Below, piece by piece: positions 1 to 8,830 of a stretch of 64,000 nucleotides of DNA. Position numbers and translations under genes: made by a program. This DNA is from Bradyrhizobium sp. CCGB01 (GTDB taxonomy: Bacteria > Pseudomonadota > Alphaproteobacteria > Rhizobiales > Xanthobacteraceae). Below the pieces are notes generated by a model. It did not search any database. It saw nothing but the letters and a program-made list of their open reading frames with translations, and was not told where the DNA came from. The stretch lies in assembly GCF_024199795.1 (NCBI RefSeq), contig NZ_JANADK010000001.1, forward strand, positions 1,426,001-1,490,000. Reading direction: 5' to 3'. Within the stretch, counting starts at the first letter, position 1. Every line of letters begins with the position of its first letter.

Positions 1-717
1 CATCCGAACAAGGGCGGCTTCGTCTTCGTCTATGACCGTAACCTTGGCGTGAAGAACGTCTGGCGGCTGGTTGAGAACATCAACTTCGTCAAGGATATCG
101 ATCCCAAGACAGGCGCGCTGATCGGTCGTCGCGATTTCTCCGCGGGGAAAGTCACCGAACCGCCGCTGTGTCCGTTCATTGGTGGTGGCATTAGCTGGAA
201 TGCCGGCTCGTACAATCCGAAGACCGGCCTGTACTACAAGATCGGCCAGGAATGGTGCATGACGCTGGATGTCCAGAAGACGACGCCGGTCACCACGCCC
301 CAGGTCCAGCTCAACATCGGCGCCGACTTCAAGATGGCGCCTCCTCCGGGCGGCGAGATCTACGGGCATCTCGACGCGCGCGATCCGATCACGGGAGCGA
401 AGAAATGGGAGGTTCGCTATCCCGAGCCGCCGCTTGGGAGCGTGCTGTCGACCGGCGGTAATCTCGTGTTCGTGCCCGACTCGCGCGGCATCATTCACGC
501 CTACGATGCCGAAACCGGGACCGAGCTGTGGAATCACAACAACGGCACCGGCCACCAGGGCGGCATCGTCAGTTACTCCGTCGGCGGCAAGCAATATATC
601 GCCGTAGTAGCCGGCTTCGGGGGCATGCTGGCGGACGAATACGCGCCAAACTTCGGCGGCACATACAAAAGCATGCCGCGTGACGACGGCGCCCTCGTCG
701 TCTTCAGCTTGAAATAG
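1..717 (+). CDS. PQQ-dependent alcohol dehydrogenase, C-terminal part
   Basis: The reading frame is open from base 1, so the gene begins upstream of the window; 238 residues remain. They match the C-terminal half of the eight-bladed propeller of periplasmic quinoprotein methanol/ethanol dehydrogenases: an HPNKGGFVFVYDR strand near the left edge, repeated GxxxAYDAETGTELW-type tryptophan-docking motifs, and a terminal GGIVSYSVGGKQYIAVVAGFGG block. These enzymes oxidise alcohols using PQQ and a metal ion and pass electrons to cytochrome c. A cytochrome c gene and a MoxJ-like binding protein follow on the same strand, the usual company. The active-site residues that would separate Ca-dependent from lanthanide-dependent (XoxF) types lie outside the window, so substrate and metal cannot be assigned. 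Confidence 0.88.
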   Translation, partial: HPNKGGFVFVYDRNLGVKNVWRLVENINFVKDIDPKTGALIGRRDFSAGKVTEPPLCPFIGGGISWNAGSYNPKTGLYYKIGQEWCMTLDVQKTTPVTTPQVQLNIGADFKMAPPPGGEIYGHLDARDPITGAKKWEVRYPEPPLGSVLSTGGNLVFVPDSRGIIHAYDAETGTELWNHNNGTGHQGGIVSYSVGGKQYIAVVAGFGGMLADEYAPNFGGTYKSMPRDDGALVVFSLK

Positions 718-806
718 CCTGCCTCAAACGATCTGCCGGGGAGTGGGTGCAAGCCCACTCCTCGATCGATTACGGCGGCCGCGCGTGATTCAGGAATGGA
801 GCGGAC

Positions 807-1148
807 GTGTTGAAACTGTATTTGCGATCGCTTCCGGCTGTGCTGGGCGCTTCGTTGCTCTGCGTCGTGGTGGCCCAGGCACAATCTGCCACGCCTGCGC
901 CGGACAACGGGTCGCTGGACGTCGAGCAGTTGTTCGCGGGGACCTGTGGCTTCTGCCACTCCGACGGCGGCCGGGCTGCCGGCAGGGGACCGCAACTGAT
1001 GAATTCGCCACGCGACGACGAGTTTCTGCACAACCGTATCAAGAGCGGCAAGCAAGGTGCGATGCCGGCATTCGGCGAGAGCTTCAATGACGCGCAGATC
1101 GACCAGATCGTCAAATATATCCGCGCCTTGAAACCGCGCGAGGGCTGA
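807..1148 (+). CDS. Periplasmic monohaem cytochrome c
   Basis: A 113-residue protein with a Sec signal peptide (cleavage probably after AQA near residue 25), one haem-attachment motif CGFCH at residues 47-51 and a probable distal Met ligand in MPAF at 86-89. It has the size and layout of a class I cytochrome c. It lies 90 bp downstream of the PQQ dehydrogenase and is probably its electron acceptor in the periplasm (inference from context). The start is taken as GTG at 807, with an adjacent TTG, preceded by a GGAATGGAGCGGA stretch that can serve as ribosome binding site. Confidence 0.85.
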   Translation: MLKLYLRSLPAVLGASLLCVVVAQAQSATPAPDNGSLDVEQLFAGTCGFCHSDGGRAAGRGPQLMNSPRDDEFLHNRIKSGKQGAMPAFGESFNDAQIDQIVKYIRALKPREG

Positions 1149-1185
1149 CCCGCCGGGACCTGATACATCCAGACGAGGAGGCGGA

Positions 1186-1953
1186 ATGAAGGCAATTGTC
1201 CTGGTGATCGTCGGTGCTGCCATTGGGCTGTCGGGGCCAACGCAAGCGCGAACCCTGGACGCGATCCGCGCGAGTGGCGTGCTCGGACTATGCGCGCATC
1301 CCAACTCGCTTCCTTTTGCGAGCAAGGCCGGCGATCCGCCCGGCTTTCAGGTCGAGTTGGGACAGGTGCTGGCACGCGAGCTCGGTGTCTCGCTGCGGCT
1401 CGACTGGATCATCACGCAGTACCAAATGCGCAGCGCCGGTTGCGACATTCTTCTGGATGTCATCGCCGACCGCGAAGCGCAAGGCGAAACCCGCTTGAGG
1501 ATCTCGAAACCGTACTATCGCACGGGCGTCGCGCTCGCGGTGCCGTCATCCAGCGCGCTCACATCGTTCAAGAGCCTCAGCGAGCACACCAAGGTGGGGG
1601 TGCAGGTCGGCTCTGTCGCCGCCATGATCATCAGTCAACGGCACGTGCCCACATCGACCTTCGGCTTCGAGACCGACAGCCTCGACGCCGTATCAAACCA
1701 TGAGATCGATGCGGCTGCGGTCACGCCTACCGCGGCGAGCTATTTCAACCTGATACATCCGGACAAGGCACTCCGGATCCTGGATCGCGACGAGGGCGTG
1801 GCCGACCTCAACTGGAATGTCGCCGTCGGCATGATTCGCCCGGATGATGCGTTGCGCGAGGCGATCGACGGAACGCTGGAGCGGCTGCGCAACGACGGCA
1901 CGATCGAGCGGATATACGGTCGCTATGGGATCGTACTGCAAGCGCCGAGGTAG
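1186..1953 (+). CDS. MoxJ/XoxJ-like periplasmic substrate-binding protein
   Basis: A 255-residue protein with a signal peptide ending about TQA (residue 21) and a type 2 periplasmic binding fold (SBP_bac_3-like). It starts with TLDAIRASGVLGLCAHPNS and keeps the FxVELGQVLARELG helix and the DILLDVIADREAQ block. No ABC permease is nearby. Its place directly behind a PQQ dehydrogenase and a cytochrome c matches the moxFJG/xoxFJG arrangement, where the J protein helps assemble or activate the dehydrogenase rather than import a solute. Two cysteines (about 36 and 86) could form a disulfide. The start has GAGGAGGCGGA just upstream. The functional assignment rests mainly on context. Confidence 0.75.
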   Translation: MKAIVLVIVGAAIGLSGPTQARTLDAIRASGVLGLCAHPNSLPFASKAGDPPGFQVELGQVLARELGVSLRLDWIITQYQMRSAGCDILLDVIADREAQGETRLRISKPYYRTGVALAVPSSSALTSFKSLSEHTKVGVQVGSVAAMIISQRHVPTSTFGFETDSLDAVSNHEIDAAAVTPTAASYFNLIHPDKALRILDRDEGVADLNWNVAVGMIRPDDALREAIDGTLERLRNDGTIERIYGRYGIVLQAPR

Positions 1954-2027
1954 CCGAATTGCTCGATGAACCACGCCGTCCCGGCTTGGCCAGGACGACG
2001 TGGCTATGCGAAGATATCGCTTTGGCC

Positions 2028-2672
2028 TTAAGCCGCGGCTTTCTTCCGCGCCTGCTCGGCCTTGTACAGCTCGAACTCCTCCGCGATCGCCTTTGCGACC
2101 GACGGCCGCTGGCGCAGGCGCTCGTAATACGCCTTCACATTCGGCCATTTGGCGAGCTCGATCGGCGGCGTCGCCATGGTCCAGTTGATGACCGTGACGA
2201 GATAGGCATCCGCGACGCTGAAATGATCGAGCAGGAACTCGCGCCCCTTCAGATAATTGTCGAGATAGTCGAGCCGCGACAGGTTCTTTTCCAGCACGTA
2301 GGCTTTTGCCTCCTGCGGCGCCTTGCGGTCGAGCACCGGGATGAACAAGCCCTTGTGCAGCTCGGTGCCGATGAAGCAGAGCCATTGATGCAGCCGCGTG
2401 CGATCGATGCCGGGCGGCGTGCCGATGCCGGACTGCGGAAAGCGGTCGGCGACGTATTGCAGGATCGCCGCGTTCTCGGTCAGCACCACGCCCTCGTCGG
2501 TGCGTAGTGTCGGCACCAGGCCGATCGGGTTCACGGTGCGGAAGTCGGTGCCGTCGTTCAGCACTTTCTTGGTCGGCGGATCGACTTCGAGATAGTTCGC
2601 CTCCGCGCCGGCTTCATACAGCGCGACGCGGGTCGCCATCGAACAGGCGAGCGGCGAGAAATAAAGATCCAT
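2028..2672 (-). CDS. Glutathione S-transferase, beta-like
   Basis: A 214-residue cytosolic GST with an N-terminal thioredoxin fold (MDLYFSPLACSMA, with Cys10 and Ser11 where beta-class enzymes carry their catalytic Cys), the cis-Pro region VPTLRTDEG, the glutathione-contacting LTENAAILQYVADRFP and an all-alpha C-terminal domain. It ends in an Ala/Lys-rich tail. The ATG at 2672 is preceded by an excellent AAGGAGG. It is transcribed divergently from a TetR gene, which probably represses it, as in many TetR-GST pairs. The substrate cannot be told from sequence. Confidence 0.9.
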   Translation of the reverse strand: MDLYFSPLACSMATRVALYEAGAEANYLEVDPPTKKVLNDGTDFRTVNPIGLVPTLRTDEGVVLTENAAILQYVADRFPQSGIGTPPGIDRTRLHQWLCFIGTELHKGLFIPVLDRKAPQEAKAYVLEKNLSRLDYLDNYLKGREFLLDHFSVADAYLVTVINWTMATPPIELAKWPNVKAYYERLRQRPSVAKAIAEEFELYKAEQARKKAAA

Positions 2673-2755
2673 CTTGGGCCTCCTTGGGCAATTCCTCGGT
2701 GTGACTCTTCACGTGTGACTTTCGGAATGTCGCTCAACCTGGCCAGATTGATTTA

Positions 2756-2810
2756 TGTACCATCTTGCATAATATATCGGTGGTCAAGGATTAATTTGCG
2801 AAATGGTACA
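2756..2810. promoter_or_regulatory. Divergent GST/TetR control region with inverted repeat
   Basis: An 8-bp inverted repeat TGTACCAT (2756-2763) and ATGGTACA (2803-2810) brackets an AT-rich stretch containing CATAAT, a possible -10. The right arm is the start codon and first codons of the TetR gene. Probable operator half-sites (inference); the 39-bp spacer is long for a single TetR dimer, so it could be two sites. Confidence 0.4.
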
Positions 2811-3453
2811 AAAAGCGAAGCCGCCAGCTGCTGCCAACGAACCCAAGCGCCGCGGTCGCCCGCGCGCCTACGAGCCCGACGTCGCGCTCGGCAAGGCGCT
2901 CGACCTGTTCCGCCGGCAGGGGTTTGCGGCGACGTCGCTGGACGATCTCAGCGAAGCGACCGGCATGAACCGGCCGAGCCTCTACGGCGCCTTCGGCGAC
3001 AAGCGCGAGCTCTACATCAAGAGCTACCAGCGCTACCGCGAGGAAGCGCGCGCATCGATGGTGGAGATCTTTCGCCAGGAGATGCCGGTGCGCCAGCGGC
3101 TGGAGCGCATCTTCGCCGCCGCGCTGAACATCTATCTGTCCGGCGAGACCGGTCCGCGCGGCTGCTTCACGGTGGTGACCGCGGCGTCCGAAGCCGTCGG
3201 CGATCCCGAGATCCGCGCGATGGTGCTCGACGGGCTCACCGAGCTCGACAAGGCATTCACGAATTGCTTTCGCCGGGCCAAGGAGACGGGCGAACTGCCG
3301 GAGAGCGCCGATCCGGCGGCGCTGGCGCAGGTCGCGTCATCGACCGTGCACTCGATCGCCATCCGCTCGCGCGCCCGCGTGTCGCGCAAGGATCTCGAAG
3401 CGATCGTGCAGGGCGCGATCGACGTGATGGTGGGCTCTGGCGCCAAAGCCTGA
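2803..3453 (+). CDS. TetR/AcrR family transcriptional regulator
   Basis: A 216-residue regulator. After a basic N-terminus (KRRGRPRAYEPD) it has the TetR helix-turn-helix around residues 35-65 (FAATSLDDLSEATGMNRPSL then YGAFGDKRELY), followed by an alpha-helical ligand and dimer domain of the TetR_C type with the GPRGCFTVV segment common in this subgroup. It is divergent from the GST gene with 130 bp between, so it most likely controls GST and itself. The ligand is unknown. Confidence 0.88.
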   Translation: MVQKAKPPAAANEPKRRGRPRAYEPDVALGKALDLFRRQGFAATSLDDLSEATGMNRPSLYGAFGDKRELYIKSYQRYREEARASMVEIFRQEMPVRQRLERIFAAALNIYLSGETGPRGCFTVVTAASEAVGDPEIRAMVLDGLTELDKAFTNCFRRAKETGELPESADPAALAQVASSTVHSIAIRSRARVSRKDLEAIVQGAIDVMVGSGAKA

Positions 3454-3455
3454 GC

Positions 3456-3600
3456 TGTCGTCCCGGACAAGCGCAGCGAAGCGGAGCGCAGATCCGGGAC
3501 CCATAACCACAGGCCTTCGTGGTTACGAAGACTCGGAGTTACCAGTCTCGCGTCGCACTGCTCCCTGTGGTTATGGGTCCCCGCGTTCGCGGGGACGACA
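3456..3600. repeat. Dispersed intergenic inverted repeat, GTCGTCCC family, copy 1
   Basis: Outer ends TGTCGTCCC (3456-3464) and GGGGACGACA (3591-3600) are complementary apart from one base. Inside are perfect 17-bp arms at 3496-3512 and 3565-3581 (GGGACCCATAACCACAG and its complement). The right end is near-identical to that of the copy at 5734-5881. It fills the gap between the TetR gene and the convergent chemoreceptor gene. Confidence 0.85.
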
Positions 3601-3627
3601 CTGAGAACGTCGCGCGATCCCGGCTAA

Positions 3628-5595
3628 TTACGCCGCGCGGATCTGCGCGAGGAAACGATCGACCTCGTCCCGCAGCCGCTGCGACTGCTTCGACAGCTCG
3701 ATCGCCGAGCCCAGCCTTTCCTCCGCGGCCGTGCCCGTCGCGGCGATGCCGGCGGTGACGCCGGAGATGTTCTGCGAGACCTCGCCGGTGCGGGCCGCGG
3801 CCTGCTGGACGTTCTGCGCGATTTCCTGAGTTGCCGTGCCCTGCTGGCCGACGGCAGCCGCAATCGCGGCCGAGATCTCGTCGACCTGCTGGATCGTCGC
3901 GCAGATCGACTGGATGCCGTCCACCGCGCCGGTCGTCTCGCCCTGCACCGCCGTCACCTGCGCGCCGATTTCCTCGGTCGCCTTCGCGGTCTGGGTTGCC
4001 AGCGCCTTCACTTCGGAAGCGACCACCGCAAAACCACGCCCGGCTTCACCCGCGCGCGCTGCCTCGATCGTCGCGTTGAGCGCGAGCAGATTGGTCTGGC
4101 CGGCGATGCCGTTGATGAAGGAGACGACGTCGCCGATCTTCTGCGCGGCGTCGGCGAGGCTCTGCACCCGCGCATTCGACGCCCGTCCGTCGCTCGCGGC
4201 CTTGCCGACCACTTCGGTCGCATGCGCAAGCCGGCGGCTGATCTCGGTCATCGACGAGGATAGTTCCTCTGCGGCGGCCGCGACCGTCTGCACGTTCTCC
4301 GAGGCCAGCGCCGAGGCCGAAGAGACCGCGCGGGTCTGGTTGCGCGACTGCTCGACGATGTCGGACATCGAGCGTGCGGTGTGCTCCATCTCGACGGCGG
4401 CCGCGGACACCGTGGTGACGACGTCGCGGATGCTGGCCTCGAAATTGTCGGCGAGCGCGGCGAAGGCGCGGCGCTTCTCGGCTTCGGACTGCGCCTTGGC
4501 CTCATGCTGCTCGGCCTGAAGCTTGCCAAAGCTCACGGCATTGTCGCGGAACACCGCGACCGCCTTCACCATCGCGCCGACCTCGTCATTGGCTTTGCTG
4601 GCGGGCACTTCGACGTCGAGATGTCCGTCCGCGAGCTCGCGCATCACGTTCGTGATGGACAGGATCGGGCGCGAGATGCTGCGGGCGATGAGATAGCCGA
4701 CGATCGCGGCGAGCACGAGCCCAAGCGCGGCGATGCCGATCGCGAGCATCCAGGCCCTGTCGGCGGACGCCTCGTAATCGGCATTGTCCATCACCAGCTC
4801 GACAGCGCCGAGCGGCTTGCCGGAGAAGTCCTTGATCGGCCCGAGCAGTGCGGCGACCGGCGTGGTGTCGAGCCTGGCCTGGCGCACCGTGAAGCTGCCC
4901 TCGGCGGCACGGCTGTAATCGGCTGCCTCGAAGAAGCTCTTGCCCTTCAGCGTACCGCCGAACAGCTTGAAGCCCGAGCCGTCGGCGAGATGGAAGGCGA
5001 CGTCGACATGGCGGTTGGTTTTGAAGTCGTCGAAGAACGGCTGGCCGAAGGTCAGGCCGAATTCGACACTGCCGAGATGCTTGGTCCCTTGCGCGATCGG
5101 CACGACGCCGCGGATGCCGAGCCCGGCGACGCCGCCCTCGAGGCCGACCACGACCTTGCGGTCCTGGTTGGCGACGACCACGGTCTTGCGGAAGCCGGAG
5201 AGGTCGTCGCCGAATTTGGCGGGCTGATGCACCCGCAGGAACGACGTCGCCGGCGCCACATGGAATTGAAACTGATCGACGCCGTAATCGGATTTGGTCG
5301 CAGCAAACACCGGCCCGAACAGGCGCACCAGCGTCTCGCGATCCTGCTTGGCCATCGCCTCCTGGGTCGCCGGCATCGCGGCCACCACCGCGCTCATCGC
5401 GGCGGCGCGGTACGATTCTTCGGCGATGCGCGACTGCAAGGCATCGTAATGGCTGCGCAGCTCCCTCTGGTCGGCCCGGTCGATGATCCCGGCGATGATC
5501 CACATCGCGCCCAGGACGGCAAACAGCGCGGTCGCCGCCGCCGTCACCGCCAGCGCAACCGTGATCCGCATCCTGAGGCCGAGGCTCGCCCGCAT
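3628..5595 (-). CDS. Methyl-accepting chemotaxis protein, dCache-type sensor
   Basis: A 655-residue membrane chemoreceptor. TM1 is about residues 12-37, then a periplasmic sensor of about 245 residues containing the [20 protein letters not shown] block typical of dCache_3 domains, TM2 at 283-305, HAMP at 306-358 and a cytoplasmic signalling domain whose hairpin tip reads [19 protein letters not shown]. It should transmit a ligand signal to CheA/CheW. I chose ATG 5595 because the open frame upstream runs into an intergenic repeat and encodes no family sequence; an alternative start is the second Met (residue 9). No che genes are in the window. The ligand is unknown. Confidence 0.9.
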   Translation of the reverse strand: MRASLGLRMRITVALAVTAAATALFAVLGAMWIIAGIIDRADQRELRSHYDALQSRIAEESYRAAAMSAVVAAMPATQEAMAKQDRETLVRLFGPVFAATKSDYGVDQFQFHVAPATSFLRVHQPAKFGDDLSGFRKTVVVANQDRKVVVGLEGGVAGLGIRGVVPIAQGTKHLGSVEFGLTFGQPFFDDFKTNRHVDVAFHLADGSGFKLFGGTLKGKSFFEAADYSRAAEGSFTVRQARLDTTPVAALLGPIKDFSGKPLGAVELVMDNADYEASADRAWMLAIGIAALGLVLAAIVGYLIARSISRPILSITNVMRELADGHLDVEVPASKANDEVGAMVKAVAVFRDNAVSFGKLQAEQHEAKAQSEAEKRRAFAALADNFEASIRDVVTTVSAAAVEMEHTARSMSDIVEQSRNQTRAVSSASALASENVQTVAAAAEELSSSMTEISRRLAHATEVVGKAASDGRASNARVQSLADAAQKIGDVVSFINGIAGQTNLLALNATIEAARAGEAGRGFAVVASEVKALATQTAKATEEIGAQVTAVQGETTGAVDGIQSICATIQQVDEISAAIAAAVGQQGTATQEIAQNVQQAAARTGEVSQNISGVTAGIAATGTAAEERLGSAIELSKQSQRLRDEVDRFLAQIRAA

Positions 5596-5926
5596 GTCCG
5601 ACTCGTTCTTTGAACGTTGGTTAAGAACGCCTATCAACTTCTCGCTAAGAGAGGGTGAACGGGACGGGGCGCGGGGTGGTTGTGGGGGGCTAGCGGCGCA
5701 AATGTGAGCGGGATTGCCTGCCAAAACAAAGCTGTCGTCCCCGCCTAGTGCGCAATTGCGCACGGGGCGCGGGGACCCATAGCCACAGGGGAGGTTTTTG
5801 GCGACGACTCGCCGTTCGGTACTGCTACCGCTCGCTATCGATAGATCACGCGGTATGGGTCCCCGCGTTCGCGGGGACGACCTGAGGGTGGGGCGTGTGC
5901 GGGCCTCTTCCGGACAACCGTGGCGC
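5596..5926. other. Intergenic gap with repeat copy 2
   Basis: This 331-bp gap separates the chemoreceptor start (5595, minus) from the 3' end of the reductase gene (5927, minus). It holds the chemoreceptor promoter (AT-richer around 5610-5645, with TTAAGAACG) and the inverted repeat at 5734-5881. No gene is seen. Confidence 0.6.
5734..5881. repeat. Dispersed intergenic inverted repeat, GTCGTCCC family, copy 2
   Basis: Perfect 11-bp ends, GTCGTCCCCGC at 5734-5744 and its complement at 5871-5881, with an inner GGGACCCAT / ATGGGTCCC pair. The right end shares a 26-bp identical block with copy 1. It carries the 16-bp palindrome GTGCGCAATTGCGCAC at 5748-5763. Confidence 0.85.
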
Positions 5927-6892
5927 CTAATACCCCCGCGCCCGGTCCACCACGTTCTCCAGCGTCCCGCCCGCCTCGAACCGCGCGATCTGCTCGGCGA
6001 CATAGGCCGAGATCGCATCCGCGTCGGTGTCGGCTGCGTTGTGCGGCGTCAGCACCACCTTGGGGTGGGTCCAGAACCGGCTGTCGGCCGGCTGCGGCTC
6101 CTGCACGAAGACGTCGAGCGAGACGGCGCCGAGTGTGCCGTCGTCGAGGCAGGCGAGGATGTCGGCTTCGTTCTGCAAGCCGCCGCGGCCGGCATTGATC
6201 AGAACCGGCGCGCCGAGCGGGCTGTTGCGGTTGAGCTTGGTGAAGACGTCGCGGTTGAGGATGCCGTGCGTGTCAGGCGTCAGCGGCAGCAGGCTGACGA
6301 GGATATCGGTCTTGCGCAGGAACGCATCCATTCCGTCCGTGCCATGGAAGCACTCGACGCCCTCGATCTTGCGCGGGCTGCGGCTCCAGCCGGCAACGCG
6401 GAAGCCGAGCCGCCGCAGCACGTCGGCCGCATCGGCGCCCAGCGTGCCCAAGCCCATGACGCCGACCGTCACCGCGCTCGCCGGCCACTGATATTTCGGC
6501 TCCCAGCGTTTTGCGCGCTGCGAATCCCGCAGGTAAAGCTCCTGGCGATGGTGCATCAGCACGTGCAGCACGACATATTCGGTCATGCGGTTGGTGAGAT
6601 CAGGCACGGCGACGCGCACCAGCGGCACATCAGGCAGGCTCCTGTCCGCCATCAGCGCATCGACGCCCGCGCCCAGATTGAAGATCGCACGCAGGTTCGG
6701 AAATGAGCCGAGGTCGCCCGGCACCGGCTTCCACACCGCGGCATAATGCACCTCGGCCGGGTCGATGGAGGAGTCCGGCAGCAGCACCACGCGGCGGCCG
6801 CCGCAGACCGCATCGAACCGGGCCTTCCAGCGCTCCGGCAGCCAGTTCTGCTGCGTGCTGTTGATCAGGACGGCCAGTGTGCCTTTGCTCAT
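5927..6892 (-). CDS. GhrA-like D-2-hydroxyacid dehydrogenase (glyoxylate/hydroxypyruvate reductase A family)
   Basis: A 321-residue NAD(P)-dependent reductase. The dinucleotide-binding motif [13 protein letters not shown] is near residue 140, the substrate Arg lies in INAGRGG, the catalytic Glu in FVQEPQP and the catalytic His in LTPHNAA. The layout ([10 protein letters not shown], then [11 protein letters not shown]) is that of GhrA proteins, which reduce glyoxylate and hydroxypyruvate in the cytosol. Start ATG 6892 ([12 protein letters not shown]) is chosen; the frame is open 39 codons further upstream, but that stretch overlaps the promoter of the divergent DGPF operon. True substrate preference is not visible. 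Confidence 0.85.
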   Translation of the reverse strand: MSKGTLAVLINSTQQNWLPERWKARFDAVCGGRRVVLLPDSSIDPAEVHYAAVWKPVPGDLGSFPNLRAIFNLGAGVDALMADRSLPDVPLVRVAVPDLTNRMTEYVVLHVLMHHRQELYLRDSQRAKRWEPKYQWPASAVTVGVMGLGTLGADAADVLRRLGFRVAGWSRSPRKIEGVECFHGTDGMDAFLRKTDILVSLLPLTPDTHGILNRDVFTKLNRNSPLGAPVLINAGRGGLQNEADILACLDDGTLGAVSLDVFVQEPQPADSRFWTHPKVVLTPHNAADTDADAISAYVAEQIARFEAGGTLENVVDRARGY

Positions 6893-6977
6893 TCGAATTG
6901 CCTCGTCGGGTTCCGCTCTTGAAGGCTCTCCTTGGCACGATCCGACGGAATTTTCTCGCAAATTTTTTCCGCAGCCC

Positions 6978-7006
6978 TGTCGGGGCGATGCATAGTGGAT
7001 CGTCTT
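6978..7006 (+). promoter_or_regulatory. ECF42-type promoter P1 (DGPF-sigma operon)
   Basis: TGTCGG (6978-6983), 17 nt, CGTCTT (7001-7006), with CCC just before the -35 element. The same hexamers with identical spacing occur at three other starts in the window. It lies 30 nt before ATG 7036, so the sigma factor operon is probably autoregulated. Promoter activity is inferred. Confidence 0.75.
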
Positions 7007-7035
7007 CAAGACAAGCGTTCAGGAAGGTACTGCCC

Positions 7036-7404
7036 ATGCTTTATGCGATCCTTTGCTATCACGACGAGGACTTCGTCGGCTCCTGGAGCAAGGACCAGGA
7101 CGAGGCCGTGATGAAGAAGCTCGCCGTGGTGCAGGACAAGCTCACACAGCAGGGCCGGCTCGGCCCGGTGGCGCGGCTGTTGCCGACCACGGCGGCGGCG
7201 ACGCTGCGCAAGGAAGACCCGCCGCTGGTGCTCGACGGCCCCTATGCAGAGACCAAGGAGCAATTGCTCGGCTTCTACATCGTCGACTGCAAGAACCTCG
7301 ACGACGCGCTCGACGTTGCCCGCGACCTTGGCGCTGCCAATCCCGGCGGCGCCTATGAGGTGCGGCCTGTGGGCGTGTTCAGGCCCGGAGGAAATCTGAC
7401 GTGA
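7036..7404 (+). CDS. DGPF/YCII-domain protein, partner of the ECF sigma factor
   Basis: A 122-residue single-domain protein of the YCII (DGPF) family: a ferredoxin-like fold with the signature as DGPYAETKEQ near residues 70-79, followed by GFYIVDCKNLDDALDVA. DGPF proteins are the constant neighbours of ECF42-type sigma factors; their biochemical role is not established. The stop codon overlaps the GTG of the sigma factor gene by 4 nt, so the two are translationally coupled. ATG 7036 is preceded by AGGAAGG and lies just downstream of promoter P1. The open frame further upstream would run through that promoter, so it is not used. Confidence 0.88.
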   Translation: MLYAILCYHDEDFVGSWSKDQDEAVMKKLAVVQDKLTQQGRLGPVARLLPTTAAATLRKEDPPLVLDGPYAETKEQLLGFYIVDCKNLDDALDVARDLGAANPGGAYEVRPVGVFRPGGNLT

Positions 7405-8696
7405 GCGAGACCGATACCGCCTGGATCGAGACCGCGCTGACCTCGGCGCGCCCCCAGGCGGTCGGCGCGCTGCTGCGCTACTTCCGCGATCTCGACACCG
7501 CCGAAGAAGCCTTCCAGAACGCCTGCCTGCGTGCGCTCAAGACCTGGCCCCAGAACGGGCCGCCGCGCGATCCCGCGGCCTGGCTGATCATGGTTGGCCG
7601 CAACGTCGCCATCGACGAGGTGCGCCGCGCCCGCAAGCAGCAGCCGCTGCCGGAAGACGACCAGGCCATCTCCGATCTCGACGACGCCGAAGGCGCGCTC
7701 GCCGAGCGGCTCGACGGTTCGCACTACCGCGACGACATCCTGCGGCTGATGTTCATCTGCTGCCATCCGCAGCTGCCGGCGACCCAGCAGATCGCGCTGG
7801 CGCTGCGCATCGTCTCCGGTCTCACCGTGAAGCAGATCGCGCGCGCTTTCCTGGTCTCGGACGCAGCGATGGAGCAGCGCATCACGCGCGCCAAGGCCAA
7901 GGTCGCCGAAGCCGGGACGCCGTTCGAAGCGCCCGGCGCGATCGAGCGTTCCGAGCGGCTCGCCGGTGTCGCCGCCATGATCTACCTGATCTTCAACGAG
8001 GGCTATTCGGCGAGCGGCGACACCGCGGAGATCCGAAAGCCGCTCTGCGAGGAAGCGATCCGGCTGGCGCGGTTGCTGCTGCGGCTGTTCCAGAGCGAGC
8101 CCGAGATCATGGGCCTCACGGCGTTGATCCTGTTGCAGCACGCCCGCAGCGCCGCGCGCTTTGCCGCGGATGGCTCGCTGATCCTGCTCGACGACCAGGA
8201 CCGCACCCTGTGGAACGGCACCATGATCGCGGAGGGCCTCGCGCTGATCGACAAGGCGATGCGGCATCGCCGTAGCGGTCCCTATCAGATCCAGGCCGCG
8301 ATCGCCGCGCTGCATGCCCGTGCGGCGACGCCGGAGGAGACCGACTGGACCCAGATCGACCTGCTCTACGGCGCGCTGGAGGTGATGCAGCCTTCGCCGG
8401 TGGTGACGCTCAACCGGGCGGTTGCGGTGTCCAAGGTGCGCGGGCCGCAAGCGGCGCTCGAGCTGATCGAGCCGCTGGCGCCGAAGCTCGCCAACTACTT
8501 CCATTTCTACGGCGTGCGCGGCGCCTTCCTGATGCAGCTCGGCCGTAACGACGAAGCCCGCGTCGCCTTCGACCGCGCCATCGCCCTCGCCAATACTTCG
8601 GCGGAAGCCGCCCATATCCGCATGCACATCGATCGCCTGATCAGGGACAGTCAGCCGAAGGGCGCCGACGCAAGGCAAGGCGCGAAGGCGAAGTGA
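7401..8696 (+). CDS. ECF sigma factor with long C-terminal extension (ECF42 type)
   Basis: A 431-residue cytosolic sigma factor, more than twice the usual ECF length. Region 2 spans about residues 10-80 (TAEEAFQNACLRALKTWP, WLIMVGRNVAIDEVRRA), and region 4 about 124-168 (QQIALALRIVSGLTVKQIAR). The remaining 260 residues form a helical, TPR-like extension (YLIFNEGYSASGD, LLYGALEVMQPSPVVTLNRA). That extension, plus the coupled DGPF gene, is the hallmark of group ECF42, in which it replaces a classical anti-sigma factor. No anti-sigma gene is present here. GTG 7401 overlaps the upstream stop by 4 nt. It probably recognises the four TGTCGG-N17-CGTC promoters described here (inference). Confidence 0.9.
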   Translation: MSETDTAWIETALTSARPQAVGALLRYFRDLDTAEEAFQNACLRALKTWPQNGPPRDPAAWLIMVGRNVAIDEVRRARKQQPLPEDDQAISDLDDAEGALAERLDGSHYRDDILRLMFICCHPQLPATQQIALALRIVSGLTVKQIARAFLVSDAAMEQRITRAKAKVAEAGTPFEAPGAIERSERLAGVAAMIYLIFNEGYSASGDTAEIRKPLCEEAIRLARLLLRLFQSEPEIMGLTALILLQHARSAARFAADGSLILLDDQDRTLWNGTMIAEGLALIDKAMRHRRSGPYQIQAAIAALHARAATPEETDWTQIDLLYGALEVMQPSPVVTLNRAVAVSKVRGPQAALELIEPLAPKLANYFHFYGVRGAFLMQLGRNDEARVAFDRAIALANTSAEAAHIRMHIDRLIRDSQPKGADARQGAKAK

Positions 8697-8705
8697 CGGC
8701 GAAGC

Positions 8706-8808
8706 CGTCATTCCGGGATGGTTCGAAGGACCAGACTATGGTGCGCAATTGCGCACCTGAGAATCTCGAGATTCCGGGTTCGGTCCCGCGGACCGCCCCG
8801 GAATGACG
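8706..8808. repeat. Dispersed intergenic inverted repeat, CGTCATTCCGG family, copy 1
   Basis: Perfect 11-bp ends CGTCATTCCGG (8706-8716) and CCGGAATGACG (8798-8808). The 16-bp palindrome GTGCGCAATTGCGCAC sits at 8741-8756, as in the element at 5734. The element lies between the sigma factor gene and promoter P2 and may end the upstream transcript. Confidence 0.85.
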
Positions 8809-8830
8809 ATCAAAAAATCACTCCGTCATT

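Noticed and set aside
1..717. Naming the dehydrogenase XoxF
   Set aside because: The C-terminal GGIVSYSVGGKQY block is shared by several quinoprotein groups and the decisive metal ligands are outside the window.
4381..5613. 410-codon open frame opposite the chemoreceptor gene
   Set aside because: It is a mirror of a real gene in high-GC DNA; the encoded protein is His/Arg/Asp-rich with no family sequence.
5596..6018. N-terminal extension of the chemoreceptor to 796 residues
   Set aside because: The extra 141 codons run through an inverted repeat and encode Arg/Ser-rich sequence; TM1 sits directly after ATG 5595.
6893..7009. 39-codon extension of the GhrA-like gene
   Set aside because: It overlaps promoter P1 of the divergent operon and carries no family sequence.
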